A stretch of 64,000 nucleotides of DNA from Tunturibacter empetritectus (GCF_040358985.1 NZ_CP132932.1:2666001-2730000); one strand, 5' to 3'; positions 1 through 8,606 are shown, numbered from the stretch's first letter. Made by a program: numbers and translations. Notes: a model not told the origin generated them from the sequence alone.

Positions 1-402
1 GATCGTCTTCCGCACCCACTCGACATCCTTCTCACGCGTGCCGGCATTGATCACGATCAGGTAGTCGTTGTCGGAAAGCTTATGCACAATGACGTCATCC
101 ACAAATGTGCCATTCGGATACAGCATCGCCGAATAGTGCGCCTGTCCCACCGCCAGCTTCGAAGCATCGTTCATGCAAAGCTGCTGCACCGCCGCCAGCG
201 ATCCCGGCCCGCGCAGCTGAATGTCTCCCATGTGCGACACGTCGAACACGCCCACCGCCGTCCGCACCGCCATATGTTCAGCAATCAAACCGCAGCAATC
301 CACCGGCATATCCCATCCGCCGAAGTCGACCATCTTGGACTTAGCCGCCCGGTGCACCGCGTTCAATGCCGTCTTACGAAGTGGTATTTGCAGTTCTGAC
401 AA
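1..402 (-). CDS. gcvT: Glycine cleavage system T protein (aminomethyltransferase), N-terminal part
   Basis: Partial gene; the first 134 codons are present and it runs off the left edge. T protein transfers the aminomethyl group from H protein to tetrahydrofolate, releasing ammonia, in glycine cleavage. The translation begins with a TTG codon at 402 (residues MSELQIPLRKTALNAVH). It carries the family block VGVFDVSHMGDIQLRG around residues 50-65 and, further on, the stretch NGTFVDDVIVHK. The TTG start is supported by a GGAGA ribosome-binding site eight bases upstream (411-415). A promoter-like pair lies just upstream (423-451). Family assignment is firm; whether gcvH and gcvP follow cannot be seen. 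Confidence 0.93.
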   Translation of the reverse strand, partial: MSELQIPLRKTALNAVHRAAKSKMVDFGGWDMPVDCCGLIAEHMAVRTAVGVFDVSHMGDIQLRGPGSLAAVQQLCMNDASKLAVGQAHYSAMLYPNGTFVDDVIVHKLSDNDYLIVINAGTREKDVEWVRKTI

Positions 403-422
403 GATAATCGTCTCCAATCGTT

Positions 423-451
423 ATCGTAGAGTGCGGACACCTCAAGGTCAA
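423..451 (-). promoter_or_regulatory. Candidate gcvT promoter
   Basis: On the minus strand TTGACC (446-451) and TACGAT (423-428) are separated by exactly 17 bases. The predicted start of transcription would give a leader of only about 14 bases that still contains the GGAGA site. Seen by eye only. I saw no glycine riboswitch in the short upstream region. Confidence 0.45.
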
Positions 452-519
452 CGCGGGGGATTGTCAGGATAATAAGACTGTGCCATCCTTCATTGACTCG
501 TCACCATTTGGAGGCTTCG

Positions 520-1176
520 TTGCAATCTCTTCGTGTCCTTGCCATATTTGCTTCTCTCCTGTCCGTAACACCGTTCGTGCATGCTCAAAGCTCACCTGAG
601 CCTATTCCGGGCGTTCGGATACCTAATGGCAGCATCCCATGGGCCCTTGATCTTTACGAAGGCAGACAACAGATCGTGCCGATCCATCACACGAGCGTCG
701 AGGTCAACAATCACAAAGGGGCAAACGTCGCCGGCTCGCTCGCTGGAAGCGTCTTCTATAAACCCAAGATGACGACAGAGGTAAACGGCGCACACGCCCG
801 GGTCGCTCTTCATACCGATAAACCTGTCTTTTATGTCCACGTCATGGATGATTCCGGCGGCGACTCGTCCGCGTCTGCCGCCAACTGGGCCATCGTTCGC
901 GCCATCATCGATAAAGATCGCCGCATCCTTTCCCAAGTCAACTTCACGCAACTTACGGGAAACGCTAAGAGAAATGCCTTCCAGGTAGATGCGAGTATCG
1001 AGAAGCTTGATGACGGTTGGTTCAAGATCGTTCCCAAAGAGCCATTAGCTCCCGGCGAATATGCGCTCCAGCCCGTGCCGAAGGCTGCAAACACCTTCTC
1101 CACTGTCGTCTTTGATTTCACCATCGACTCCAAAGCCCCAGACGCGTCGGACGCTCTCTCTGCACCCACGTCTTAA
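520..1176 (+). CDS. Secreted protein of unknown function
   Basis: 218-residue protein, not recognised. I start it at the TTG at 520 because GGAGG (510-514) sits five bases before it and the next residues form a clean signal peptide (MQSLRVLAIFASLLSV, then PFVHA before the likely cleavage site). An upstream in-frame TTG at 493 has no ribosome-binding site. The mature part is a mixed hydrophilic sequence without cysteines, probably beta-rich, ending in a short Ser/Ala/Pro tail. It faces away from gcvT and converges with the next gene. Likely periplasmic or exported; no function is proposed. Confidence 0.7.
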   Translation: MQSLRVLAIFASLLSVTPFVHAQSSPEPIPGVRIPNGSIPWALDLYEGRQQIVPIHHTSVEVNNHKGANVAGSLAGSVFYKPKMTTEVNGAHARVALHTDKPVFYVHVMDDSGGDSSASAANWAIVRAIIDKDRRILSQVNFTQLTGNAKRNAFQVDASIEKLDDGWFKIVPKEPLAPGEYALQPVPKAANTFSTVVFDFTIDSKAPDASDALSAPTS

Positions 1177-1212
1177 CAAACGTAGGCAGACGTAATCGCA
1201 ACTGCTGTTAAT

Positions 1213-1776
1213 TCAGGGCATCATGCGCGTCTTCAAAGATTCAACCTGTTGCTTCAGAGCAGCATAGGCTGTATCGGTAGGCTGCCCCTGCGTCTGCCAC
1301 ATCACGTTCCCTTGATTATCAACGACCAAAAGATAAGCATCGTCCGGTTGACTGTAGTGCGTTATAGCCTTCCATCCGGCCTCATTGTTAGCAACCGGCA
1401 CAACTCGAGGCTGCGCCCGCTCCGGCGTCGACGACTTGATCGACCGCAGCACAACCCCCCGGACAAATCCCGGCACTGCAGCCACCACCGGCAACTCGTA
1501 GTACGCCACGACAGGCGAGGTCCGATAGTCCGCCGCAATCCTTCGCGCCCAGCCCGTCACTTCCTCTCGGGAGCCGCGACTGAATCCGATGACCAGAATC
1601 CCAGCCGTCTTCCCCTGCAACGCCGCAGGTAGATTCACCGCCTGATTCGCAAACGAGGTGCCACGAACCTCCGGGATCCGTTCCGCCGAAGCACAAGGAA
1701 CGATCATCAGTCCGGTTACCGCCAGCAGCGCCAACGACAGATTGCGGCTGTTAGGACGCTTCGCTCTCCAACCCAT
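1213..1776 (-). CDS. Secreted protein, possibly thioredoxin-fold-like
   Basis: 187-residue exported protein. It has a signal peptide (hydrophobic stretch at about residues 13-25, then CASA before cleavage). The mature part contains the pattern GKTAGILVIGFSRGS near residue 60 and LLVVDNQGNVMWQTQG near residue 150, a beta-strand arrangement reminiscent of thioredoxin or ATP10-like folds. There is no CxxC motif, so redox activity is not supported. It converges with the upstream plus-strand gene. The start codon lacks an obvious Shine-Dalgarno site. A short inverted repeat GACTC-6-GAGTC (1778-1793) abuts the start. The fold suggestion is tentative. Confidence 0.65.
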   Translation of the reverse strand: MGWRAKRPNSRNLSLALLAVTGLMIVPCASAERIPEVRGTSFANQAVNLPAALQGKTAGILVIGFSRGSREEVTGWARRIAADYRTSPVVAYYELPVVAAVPGFVRGVVLRSIKSSTPERAQPRVVPVANNEAGWKAITHYSQPDDAYLLVVDNQGNVMWQTQGQPTDTAYAALKQQVESLKTRMMP

Positions 1777-1874
1777 AGACTCAGTCTAGAGTCACCCGCC
1801 TCTCAACCTCTTTTTGGCCCTCAAATCGATACGATCCGATGAAACTTCATCCACCAGCTTTATCGTGCAGCTTC

Positions 1875-2411
1875 TCAGTGCATTCCGCTCGGCAGCGACT
1901 TCGTAAGTCTTCCCGCATCCAGCACAATCTCAGCCAGCGCCTCGTCGAAGTTGTGATCATGCGTCTTCTGCAGCGCCGCAGGAGCCACCGACTCGGTCAG
2001 CGCCCAAAGCACAAAGTGCGTCGCCCTGTCGTAGATCACCAGCCGGAACATTGGCAGCGGATCGGAGGCTCCATTCTGCTTGTTCGCGTTCTGTGGACCA
2101 TTGGGTGCCGTCAATTGCAGCTCGAAGACCAGGTCTGCCTCACTCGGCGTGCTCACCAACTGATACCGGCCCCAGCTCGACATATCCGCATAAAACTGGT
2201 TATAAGCCCGATCCGGATCGCCACTGAACGGGTGAGGGAATAGCCCGCTATCGGCCCCCGCATTCGAGATAAACACCTTCTTCGCATTCACCAGCAAAGC
2301 CGGCACCGGAGCCGCATCCGGAGTCACAGGCTCCTGACCGGACGCAAAAACCCCAAACGAAAACAGAACAAAAGCAACACGAAAACCCACAACCAACCGA
2401 ATCCGGATCAT
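1875..2411 (-). CDS. Secreted protein of unknown function
   Basis: 178-residue exported protein, not recognised. The ATG at 2411 is preferred because GGGAGAGG lies upstream at a normal distance and the first residues (MIRIRLVVGFRVAFVLFSFG) make a signal peptide; a longer reading adds an unlikely basic leader. The mature chain contains KKVFISNAGADSG and DLVFELQL, a pattern seen in small acidobacterial proteins that follow a similar secreted design. The C-terminal half (FRLVIYDRATHFVLWALTE) looks like a strand-helix repeat. No catalytic motif was seen. It stands alone, about 100 bases from the previous minus-strand gene. Confidence 0.68.
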   Translation of the reverse strand: MIRIRLVVGFRVAFVLFSFGVFASGQEPVTPDAAPVPALLVNAKKVFISNAGADSGLFPHPFSGDPDRAYNQFYADMSSWGRYQLVSTPSEADLVFELQLTAPNGPQNANKQNGASDPLPMFRLVIYDRATHFVLWALTESVAPAALQKTHDHNFDEALAEIVLDAGRLTKSLPSGMH

Positions 2412-2542
2412 CGTAGTGTCCTCTCCCTGCGAACCGAGAGTGCCGCGTCGCGAAAGCACAGTCCGTCCACGCACTCCATCAGACGCACGACAAGTTACAA
2501 ATGTTTCGCATAGCCAAGCAGCCTCGTCACGACCAACACGCC

Positions 2543-4180
2543 TTAGACCGTCACCGACTCGCGATACTCGCCAAACACCCTCCGCATCACATCCGCAATC
2601 TCGCCCACCGTCGCATAGCTCTCTACTGCGCTAAGTATCTGCGGCATCAGATTGCTTCCACCCCGCGCCGCATCCTCCACCCGCCGCAGCGCAGCAGCAT
2701 GTCCCCCTGCATCTCTCCGCAGACGCATCGCCCGAACCCGTTCCACCTGCCGCCCCTCCAGCGCCTCATCGATCCTTTGAATCGGCACCGCAACCTCCTG
2801 CTCACTCGCGAACTCATTCACCCCAACGACAATCGCTTCCTTCGCATCCACCGCCTGCTGATACCCATAAGCCGCATTTTGTATCTCCCGCTGCACATAC
2901 CCCTGATCGATAGCTCGCAGCATCCCATATCTCCCGCCCAGATCAAACCGCGCAATCGTAGCCAGATACTCCTCCGCCCGCCGCTCAATCTCATTCGTCA
3001 GCGACTCCACATAGAACGATCCCGCCAGCGGATCAACCGTCTGCGCCACACCGCTCTCATGCGCCAGAATCTGCTGTGTCCGCAAAGCAATCCTCGCCGC
3101 ATTCTCCGTCGGCAGCGACAACGCCTCATCGAACCCATTCGTATGCAGACTCTGCGTCCCACCCAGCACCGCCGCCAGCGCCTGCAGCGTCGTGCGAGCG
3201 ATATTATTCTCCGGCTGTTGCGCCGTCAGCGTCGACCCCGCCGTCTGCGTATGAAACCGCAGCATCCAGCTCCGCTCCTTCTTCGCGCCGAAGTGCTCCC
3301 GCATAATCTGCGCCCACATCCTGCGCGCCGCGCGAAACTTCGCCACCTCCTCCAACAGATTGTTATGCGAGTTGAAGAAAAAACTCAGCCGGGGCGCAAA
3401 CGCATCCACATCCAGCCCCGCGTCAATCGCGGCTTGCACATAGGTCATCCCATCGGCCAGCGTAAACGCCACCTCCTGCACCGCCGTACATCCAGCCTCG
3501 CGCATGTGGTACCCCGAGATCGAGATCGTATTCCACTCCGGCACCTCGTCGGCCGCCCACGCAAAGATGTCCGTCACCAGCCGCATCGCATGCGTCACCG
3601 GATAGATATACGTCCCCCGCGCAATGTACTCCTTCAAAATATCGTTCTGAATCGTCCCGTTAAGCCCTTTGACCTTCGCCCCCGTCCGCTTCGCCACCGC
3701 AACATACAGCGCCAGCAGAATCGAGGCCGTCGCATTGATCGTCATCGACGTCGAGATCGTATCCAGCCGAATCCCATCGAACAACCGCTGCATATCCTCG
3801 ATCGAATCGATCGCCACCCCAACCTTCCCCACCTCGCCCAGCGCCAGCGGCGAGTCCGAGTCGTACCCAATCTGCGTCGGCAGATCGAACGCCACACTCA
3901 ACCCCTTCGTCCCATGCGCCAGCAAAAACTTGTACCGTTTGTTCGACTCCTCCGCATCCCCCATCCCCGCATACTGCCGCATCGTCCACAGCCGCCCGCG
4001 ATACATCGTCGGCTGAATCCCCCGCGTAAACGGATACTCCCCCGGCTCCCCCACCGCATAAGCCGCGTCGACGCCCGCAAGATCCTCCGCCCGATACACC
4101 AGCTCCACCGGAATCCCGGAGCTCGTCTCCGGCTGCTTCGAGTCCGCTTGTTTCAAGTTGTTTTTCTTCTCGTCAGACAT
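2543..4180 (-). CDS. Methylmalonyl-CoA mutase, catalytic (large) subunit without B12-binding domain
   Basis: 545 residues, the TIM-barrel catalytic domain of acyl-CoA mutases, which interconvert methylmalonyl-CoA and succinyl-CoA with adenosylcobalamin. The substrate residues match true methylmalonyl-CoA mutases: Tyr70 (in RQYAG), Arg188 (in IARGTYIYP), Tyr224 and His225 (in ISGYHM) correspond to Tyr89, Arg207, Tyr243 and His244 of the Propionibacterium enzyme. Isobutyryl-CoA mutases have Phe and Gln at the first two. The chain stops after the barrel, with no C-terminal DxHxxG cobalamin motif, so a separate small subunit is needed; none is in the window. The start is uncertain: ATG at 4180 or nine codons upstream; neither has a clear ribosome-binding site. 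Confidence 0.93.
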   Translation of the reverse strand: MSDEKKNNLKQADSKQPETSSGIPVELVYRAEDLAGVDAAYAVGEPGEYPFTRGIQPTMYRGRLWTMRQYAGMGDAEESNKRYKFLLAHGTKGLSVAFDLPTQIGYDSDSPLALGEVGKVGVAIDSIEDMQRLFDGIRLDTISTSMTINATASILLALYVAVAKRTGAKVKGLNGTIQNDILKEYIARGTYIYPVTHAMRLVTDIFAWAADEVPEWNTISISGYHMREAGCTAVQEVAFTLADGMTYVQAAIDAGLDVDAFAPRLSFFFNSHNNLLEEVAKFRAARRMWAQIMREHFGAKKERSWMLRFHTQTAGSTLTAQQPENNIARTTLQALAAVLGGTQSLHTNGFDEALSLPTENAARIALRTQQILAHESGVAQTVDPLAGSFYVESLTNEIERRAEEYLATIARFDLGGRYGMLRAIDQGYVQREIQNAAYGYQQAVDAKEAIVVGVNEFASEQEVAVPIQRIDEALEGRQVERVRAMRLRRDAGGHAAALRRVEDAARGGSNLMPQILSAVESYATVGEIADVMRRVFGEYRESVTV

Positions 4181-4325
4181 GCCGAACAAGTGTACCCGTC
4201 CGCACACTGCTGCTGCAGCCAGCGCAGTTTCAAAGAGACTGTGATGACCGGGTGCCCTATCCTTCGCGCTCTTTGCGAAGAGTGGGAAGCGACATTGTTC
4301 GCATCACATCAACACCGAAGAAGCG

Positions 4326-4850
4326 TTAGCTCCGCTTACCCCTGCGGTTCGCCTTCACAAAGCTGCTCACGCAAAAGTATCCAAACACCACCGCCATCGC
4401 CACCGCCAGCAGCAGATGTCCATGCGCCTCATGGTTCCCCGCCGTCTCATGCAGCTCCCCGCGCATCTTCCACGCATTGCTTAGCGCAAACGCCGCAAAG
4501 ATCCCAAAGAAGACCCCGGTAAACTCCAGCCAGAGCTGACTCGAAGCCTTCACAAACGGCCCCCACACCGCCTCGCCAAACCGCTTCCCGCCGCGCTTTA
4601 GCCCCTTGCCCGTCTCGACCACCTGAGCCGTCGTTCGCGCTGTCTTTCCCCCCAGCCGAGCGCCCGACACTTCCGCCTTACTCCGGGCAGCGTTCGCCGC
4701 AGAAGTCTCAGCCCCCGCAGCCGAAGCACTCGGAGCCTTCCCCGCGACAGAAGGATTCGGCGCCGTAGCCGCATCCACCGCCGTCACCAGCGTCTTAGCC
4801 GCCAGCCGAGCCCCAATCCCAAGCGTGCGACCGAACCGAACCGAATCCAT
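4326..4850 (-). CDS. Membrane protein of unknown function, Ala-rich N-terminus
   Basis: About 174 residues. The first half is low-complexity, rich in Ala, Ser, Thr and Gly, and has no signal peptide. The second half holds two likely membrane helices, near residues 108-128 (LWLEFTGVFFGIFAAFALSN) and 145-165 (HLLLAVAMAVVFGYFCVSSF), followed by a basic tail. This suggests an inner-membrane hairpin with both ends in the cytoplasm. The start may be the ATG at 4850 or a TTG two codons earlier; GAGGAA lies further upstream. No family was recognised. It lies 145 bases after the mutase gene in the opposite sense of reading, on the same strand. Confidence 0.6.
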   Translation of the reverse strand: MDSVRFGRTLGIGARLAAKTLVTAVDAATAPNPSVAGKAPSASAAGAETSAANAARSKAEVSGARLGGKTARTTAQVVETGKGLKRGGKRFGEAVWGPFVKASSQLWLEFTGVFFGIFAAFALSNAWKMRGELHETAGNHEAHGHLLLAVAMAVVFGYFCVSSFVKANRRGKRS

Positions 4851-4991
4851 ACCCAAGAGTGTAGCCGTTCCTCATCACTCGGCGAAATCATTCCCACGAT
4901 CACCGCATCCGCCACTTTCCCTAGAATTTCGACTCCCACAACGCATCGTTTTTCCCGGCATTGGAATCAGAGCAAACAGAGGAGCCCCATA

Positions 4992-5144
4992 ATGAAGAGC
5001 ACGCTCTGGATGATCGGCGGGTTCTGTGCCGCCGCCGCTGGCTTTCTGGTCCTGGGATGCCGCCGCACCCCAGCCGTAGAGCTTCTCGCTCACCGCTTAG
5101 AAGACGCCTGGGCCGACCATCACACTGTTGTTGAAACCACTTAG
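4992..5144 (+). CDS. Small lipoprotein-like peptide (50 residues)
   Basis: A 50-codon reading frame. GAGGAG (4979-4984) lies seven bases before the ATG, a textbook distance. The N-terminus is Lys-positive then hydrophobic (MIGGFCAAAAGFLVLGC), ending in a VLGC lipobox-like site followed by two Arg. The rest, ending in HRLEDAWADHHTVVETT, is polar. Either a tiny lipoprotein or a single-span membrane peptide. Codon use fits the surrounding genes. It lies in a 463-bp gap between two minus-strand and plus-strand genes that otherwise shows nothing. Confidence is moderate because of its size. Confidence 0.55.
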   Translation: MKSTLWMIGGFCAAAAGFLVLGCRRTPAVELLAHRLEDAWADHHTVVETT

Positions 5145-5319
5145 AGTCATCACCCGGTCCCTGAAGAAATGCCGTTGCGGCGGCCACCGCCATGGGCGTA
5201 TTCTTTAACCAGAAGCCAGTGACGCCGACATACCCGCAATGCCGTTCCCGCCGGTCACCTTCGCTGGGAATACCCGATGCGTGGAGTAGTTCGAACGATA
5301 GGGCAGCCCGGAGGTGGCA

Positions 5320-5634
5320 TTGAATCAGAAGGTCAAAAACCTGATACAGAAACTTGGCGAAGCGATCCACGAGTCCGTCTCGGAGTCGGAGGATATAGCA
5401 GGCGTCGTCAAAAACATCCGCGAACAGGGTTTTGATGTCCTCCTCATGCTTGAGGCCACCATCGGTCTCAACGAGGTTGAGGCAGAAGCCGACGAGGCCA
5501 CTGAAGGCGCCGAAGAAGGCACCACGGGCCCATTCACCTCAAACGACGTATCCTTTCTGAAGTCCTTGCGCATCAGCCTCACTGAAGACGAGTCGACAGA
5601 CGATACCGATTCCACCGACACCACCGAAGCCTAA
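5320..5634 (+). CDS. Small acidic protein of unknown function
   Basis: 104 residues, start at the TTG at 5320 because GGAGG (5310-5314) sits five bases before it; a GTG two codons upstream overlaps that site. The N-terminal half is predicted helical (residues about 4-50, with a patch GFDVLLMLEATIGLNE). The C-terminal half is strongly acidic and Thr/Asp-rich, ending DDTDSTDTTEA. No signal peptide or membrane segment, so it is probably cytoplasmic. No family was recognised. It follows the small lipoprotein-like peptide by 175 bases and could share its transcript. Confidence 0.65.
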   Translation: MNQKVKNLIQKLGEAIHESVSESEDIAGVVKNIREQGFDVLLMLEATIGLNEVEAEADEATEGAEEGTTGPFTSNDVSFLKSLRISLTEDESTDDTDSTDTTEA

Positions 5635-5780
5635 GCACCGCAGTTGTACCGAAGGCTGACACACAGAAGACTTGACCACGAACGGCTGATCACAGAAGTC
5701 CAGGTAGCCCTCTCATGCGACCGTGGTCCACGGCTTCTGTCGTGTCTTGGCTTGGTCGGTCCAGCCGAAGTCATGCGACG

Positions 5781-6143
5781 TTAGTCATGGTGGAAGTAGA
5801 AGAGGTTCCCGTCCAGATCCATGACAGTGAACTGTCGCAATCCCCACGGCTTTTTTTCCAGAGGATCGACGATCTTCGCACCTGACGACTTCAACTCCTG
5901 GTATGTCGCATCGATATCGTTAGCGAACATCCAGTGCACCGCAGGGTCGAACGGCAGCTTCCTCTTCCGAAAGAAGATTGCCGCCTTACCGCGGGACACG
6001 GCTCCAATCCCTTTATCCGGTTCAAGCCATCCAATCTCAAAGCCCAGTACATCTCTGTAATGCTGTTGTGCGCGTTCAACATCAGCGACCGGCAACTCCG
6101 GCACTGGTGGGCCAATCGAGGTCATCTTCTCTTTGACGTCCAT
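5781..6143 (-). CDS. VOC (glyoxalase/bleomycin-resistance fold) family protein
   Basis: 120 residues with one vicinal-oxygen-chelate domain. The hallmarks are PELPVADVERAQQHYRDVLGFEIGW at the start (split here as PELPVADVERA and YRDVLGF), the central HWMFANDIDATYQEL and the terminal FTVMDLDGNLFYF. The conserved metal-site positions are the late Asp/Glu region and His80 in VHWMF. Members are metal-dependent enzymes or drug-binding proteins; no substrate can be assigned. The start at 6143 is chosen over an upstream frame because AAAGGAGGAG precedes it directly. Stands alone, convergent with the small acidic protein. Confidence 0.82.
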   Translation of the reverse strand: MDVKEKMTSIGPPVPELPVADVERAQQHYRDVLGFEIGWLEPDKGIGAVSRGKAAIFFRKRKLPFDPAVHWMFANDIDATYQELKSSGAKIVDPLEKKPWGLRQFTVMDLDGNLFYFHHD

Positions 6144-6405
6144 GGACTCCTCCTTTTGCTCTCCTTTATGCAACAAGACCGCCAACGCGTCAAATTTCAG
6201 ACTCGCACAAAGTAGTCATGGGATCTGTAGATCTTTATGGCCAGAGGGGTAAGGATAAACTTGACCGCTATCTCTTCCTCATCCGCAACTCTGCCAGCTT
6301 CCATCCACGGTCCATAAGTCTGGCCATTCAAGCTTGAAGCTTGATCCCAAGGAATCTCCTCGTGCCGAACCAATCGTCACACCGAACAGAGAAGCCGCCT
6401 GAAGA

Positions 6406-6434
6406 CAGATAGCAGGAGTTCGACCTGCTATCTG
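6406..6434 (-). terminator. Hairpin terminator after the DinB gene
   Basis: Perfect 11-bp inverted repeat (CAGATAGCAGG / CCTGCTATCTG) with a 7-base loop, starting ten bases after the stop of the minus-strand DinB gene. The following bases on that strand (TCTTC) form only a weak T tract, so it is an intrinsic-terminator candidate rather than a strong one. Confidence 0.5.
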
Positions 6435-6443
6435 CCCCATTCT

Positions 6444-6947
6444 TTAGTGAAACTCATCCGCGCTCGGCCCATAGATCGCCGGCACCTTCGCATCATTCAG
6501 CCGCAGATAAACTGTAAGCTGTCCGCGATGATGTGCCAGGTGGCTCAGCGCGCCATTCGAAATCGTGACATACCTCGGCCCCTCAGAAAGCACCTGATCC
6601 CCCATCTTCAGCTTCCAGGTCTTCATCAGATGCTCTTCGGTCGTATTCTCCAGCGCCCTTCGCGAAGTTTTGAGTCCCTCCTCAAGCAGCGAAGCCAACT
6701 CCGTCCGCGTCTCCACCGCCTTTGTCTGAAAATTCCTTCCATTCCCATTCAAATCCAGCTCATCGTGATCGATCATCAGCGCCACCCAGCCAGGCATCGT
6801 CGCCACCAGCGCCGCCAGCTTTCCCAACTCCATCGACTTCTCATGCGGCTTCCACGAGTTCTGCCCCTCAGGCACCCGCTCAATCGCCTTTCTTGACGCC
6901 TCAGCTTCGCTCTCCAACTGCTCCAGAAAATATCTCCTGAACTCCAT
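6444..6947 (-). CDS. DinB/YfiT-like four-helix metal-binding protein
   Basis: 167 residues of the DinB/YfiT superfamily, a four-helix bundle that usually binds a metal with three histidines and serves as a thiol-dependent transferase or is of unknown role. The C-terminal motif LSHLAHHRGQLTVYLRL carries the paired His ligands; the third, in the MIDHDELDL segment near residue 60, fits the usual position. It is divergent from a YafY-type regulator, and a perfect inverted repeat (7002-7022) lies between the two start codons. This pairing suggests the regulator controls the DinB gene. Confidence 0.85.
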   Translation of the reverse strand: MEFRRYFLEQLESEAEASRKAIERVPEGQNSWKPHEKSMELGKLAALVATMPGWVALMIDHDELDLNGNGRNFQTKAVETRTELASLLEEGLKTSRRALENTTEEHLMKTWKLKMGDQVLSEGPRYVTISNGALSHLAHHRGQLTVYLRLNDAKVPAIYGPSADEFH

Positions 6948-7001
6948 CGCACTTCCTCCTTGGAAAGCCTCGGGCTTTCACTTCGAAAGTTAGTCTCCTA
7001 T

Positions 7002-7022
7002 ATATGACATCTAGTGTCATAT
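7002..7022. promoter_or_regulatory. Palindromic operator between dinB-like gene and yafY-like regulator
   Basis: Perfect 8-bp inverted repeat ATATGACA-5-TGTCATAT, 21 bp in all, in the 120-bp divergent gap. It lies 45 bp before the regulator start and 55 bp before the DinB start. Its position and symmetry fit an operator for a dimeric helix-turn-helix protein, most simply the adjacent regulator. No binding data. Confidence 0.6.
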
Positions 7023-7067
7023 TAAAGAAATAACTTTATTTGAAAGGAAAGGAGGGCAGACAAATCC

Positions 7068-8024
7068 ATGAAGTCCGATCGCCTCCTCTCCACCCTCATG
7101 CTCCTTCAGGCCCACGGCCGTCTCTCCACCCGCGAGGTAGCCGAGCGGCTCGAGATCTCCCAGCGCACCGCCCATCGCGATATGGAAGCCTTATGTACAG
7201 CGGGCATTCCCCTCATCGCCCATCGCGGCGCAACCGGCGGCTGGGAGCTGCAAAGAGGCTGGCGCACCAAGGTCCCCGGCCTCGACGACGCCGAACTCCA
7301 GGCCCTCCTCATGGCCCAGCCCAGCGCTCTCGGCGACCGCAAACTCACCGCCGCCGCCCAGCGCGCCTTCGACAAACTCATGGCCTCCATGCCCACCGCC
7401 ATGCGCCTTCAGGCCCACTCCATTCAGGCTCGCCTGCACATCGACCCTACCGGCTGGAGACCCACCCCCGAAGACCTCTCCATGCTCCCCCTTGTGCAGG
7501 ATGCCCTCGCCCGCGACTGCAAGCTCACCTTCCTCTACACCCGCGCCGACGGCGAATCCAGCTCCCGCACCGTCGATCCACTCGGCATCGTCTGCAAACA
7601 AACCGTCTGGTATCTCATCGCGCAATCCTCGGCGGGCACTCGCACCTACCGCATCTCTCGTATGCGCGAGGTCGTAGTCCTCGCACTCCCATTCCTCAGA
7701 CCGTCCGGCTTCGATCTCGCCGCCTACTGGAAACAAAGCACCGCAGCACTCAAAGACCGCCAACAGACCGTCGCCACGATCCTCGCACTCTCAGACGAAG
7801 GCGTCGCCTCCATCGAGCGTTGGTGTCCTATGGTTCCCGCACTCAACCATCGCGCATCACGCACCCTGCCTAAGGGCTGGCATCTCTTTCACGTCGAGTT
7901 TGAAAGCTACCAGCAAGCCCGCTTCGTCATTCTGGGCCTCGGCTCTCGCGCTGCAGCTATTGCACCGCCCAATCTCCGCAAAGAGATCAAAGCAGAACTC
8001 CGCCGCATGATTCACTTCACATAG
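7068..8024 (+). CDS. YafY-type transcriptional regulator (HTH + WYL)
   Basis: 318 residues. Residues 1-60 form a winged helix-turn-helix of the HTH_11 kind (LSTREVAERLEISQRTAHRD, then GGW of the wing). Residues about 130-215 form a WYL domain, with VWYLIAQS and YRISRMREV. A C-terminal WCX-like extension follows. WYL regulators sense small ligands or single-stranded nucleic acid and often control DNA-repair or stress genes. AAAGGAGGG precedes the ATG. Divergent from the DinB gene with a shared palindrome. A codon-rich, unbroken frame with typical local codon use. Confidence 0.9.
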   Translation: MKSDRLLSTLMLLQAHGRLSTREVAERLEISQRTAHRDMEALCTAGIPLIAHRGATGGWELQRGWRTKVPGLDDAELQALLMAQPSALGDRKLTAAAQRAFDKLMASMPTAMRLQAHSIQARLHIDPTGWRPTPEDLSMLPLVQDALARDCKLTFLYTRADGESSSRTVDPLGIVCKQTVWYLIAQSSAGTRTYRISRMREVVVLALPFLRPSGFDLAAYWKQSTAALKDRQQTVATILALSDEGVASIERWCPMVPALNHRASRTLPKGWHLFHVEFESYQQARFVILGLGSRAAAIAPPNLRKEIKAELRRMIHFT

Positions 8025-8196
8025 CAAAGCCGCAAACCGCGCTTACCCCTTCGCATCCTTGAACTCTGCCAGATGCAGTCGGACCGCCATCGTTGCTGCC
8101 TATATTGTTGTTGCCGTCGCCGGTGTCTGTGCCATCGCTGTCGCTGTTGCCGTCGCCGTTGCCGTCACCTTTCCTATCAGCCCCATGAAAAGCCAC
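8025..8196. repeat. TTGCTGTTGC-type low-complexity DNA
   Basis: Gap after the regulator. From about 8090 to 8160 the plus strand is an irregular run of TTG, GCC and CTG triplets (for example GTTGCCGTCGCCGTTGCCGT). The same flavour of sequence flanks intergenic hairpin elements elsewhere (8265-8290, 19935-20158, 24095-24115, 60488-60550). No gene is supported here in any frame. Confidence 0.5.
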
Positions 8197-8260
8197 GTCA
8201 TCCTGAGCGAAGTTGCTCACGGCACTTTGTGAGCAACGCAGTCGAAGGATCCCCGTATTT
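8197..8260. repeat. 64-bp hairpin element, family C copy 1
   Basis: Starts GTCATCCTGAGCGAAG and ends GTCGAAGGATCCCCGTATTT. Between these conserved flanks is a 9-bp hairpin (GTTGCTCAC 8212-8220 with GTGAGCAAC 8229-8237). A second 64-bp copy lies at 24216-24279 and differs at four bases, two of them a compensatory pair in the stem. Related copies are at 22864, 37775 and 62673. Confidence 0.8.
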
Positions 8261-8311
8261 GTCTTTGCTGTTGCTGTTGCTGTTGCATTTGCCTTTTTGC
8301 CCGTGAAAACC

Positions 8312-8564
8312 CATGTCAACCCCCAACCACTACAAAACCCGCTCCAGCCGCGGCTTTTCGCGTGGCGTATTCCCCAGCTCAAACCAGTACAATTAAAGAA
8401 GAGGCAAAACCCAATCAGGCAGGAGGCAAAGGCAACTGCAACAAAATAAATATTTTGCGCACAAGCCTCCTACAATCAACAGCTTGCAGCCATACCCTCA
8501 CCGTAAACCTATGCAAGCATTAGACTTACTCCCAAAATACCCAACTACCAGGGGGGAGGGGGTC
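8312..8564 (+). repeat. Intergenic promoter-like module E, copy 1
   Basis: About 250 bp sharing ordered blocks with 24588-24842: CATGTCAA at the left, a TGGC-T-T block then a -10-like hexamer (TACAAT 8388-8393) 76 bases from the left block, an AT-rich TATTTTGCGC block (8451-8460), and CCAAAATACCC followed by GGGGGAGGGGGT (8531-8564) at the right. No coding frame. It precedes the rplU promoter. Confidence 0.55.
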
Positions 8565-8606
8565 ATACACGGCAAGCAAGGAGCCAGGAGTCAGAAGGGA
8601 ACATCG

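Noticed and set aside
2501..4522. Long open frame on the plus strand across the mutase gene
   Set aside because: Arg/His/Pro-rich reading antisense to a well-supported mutase. High GC on the wobble position creates such frames.
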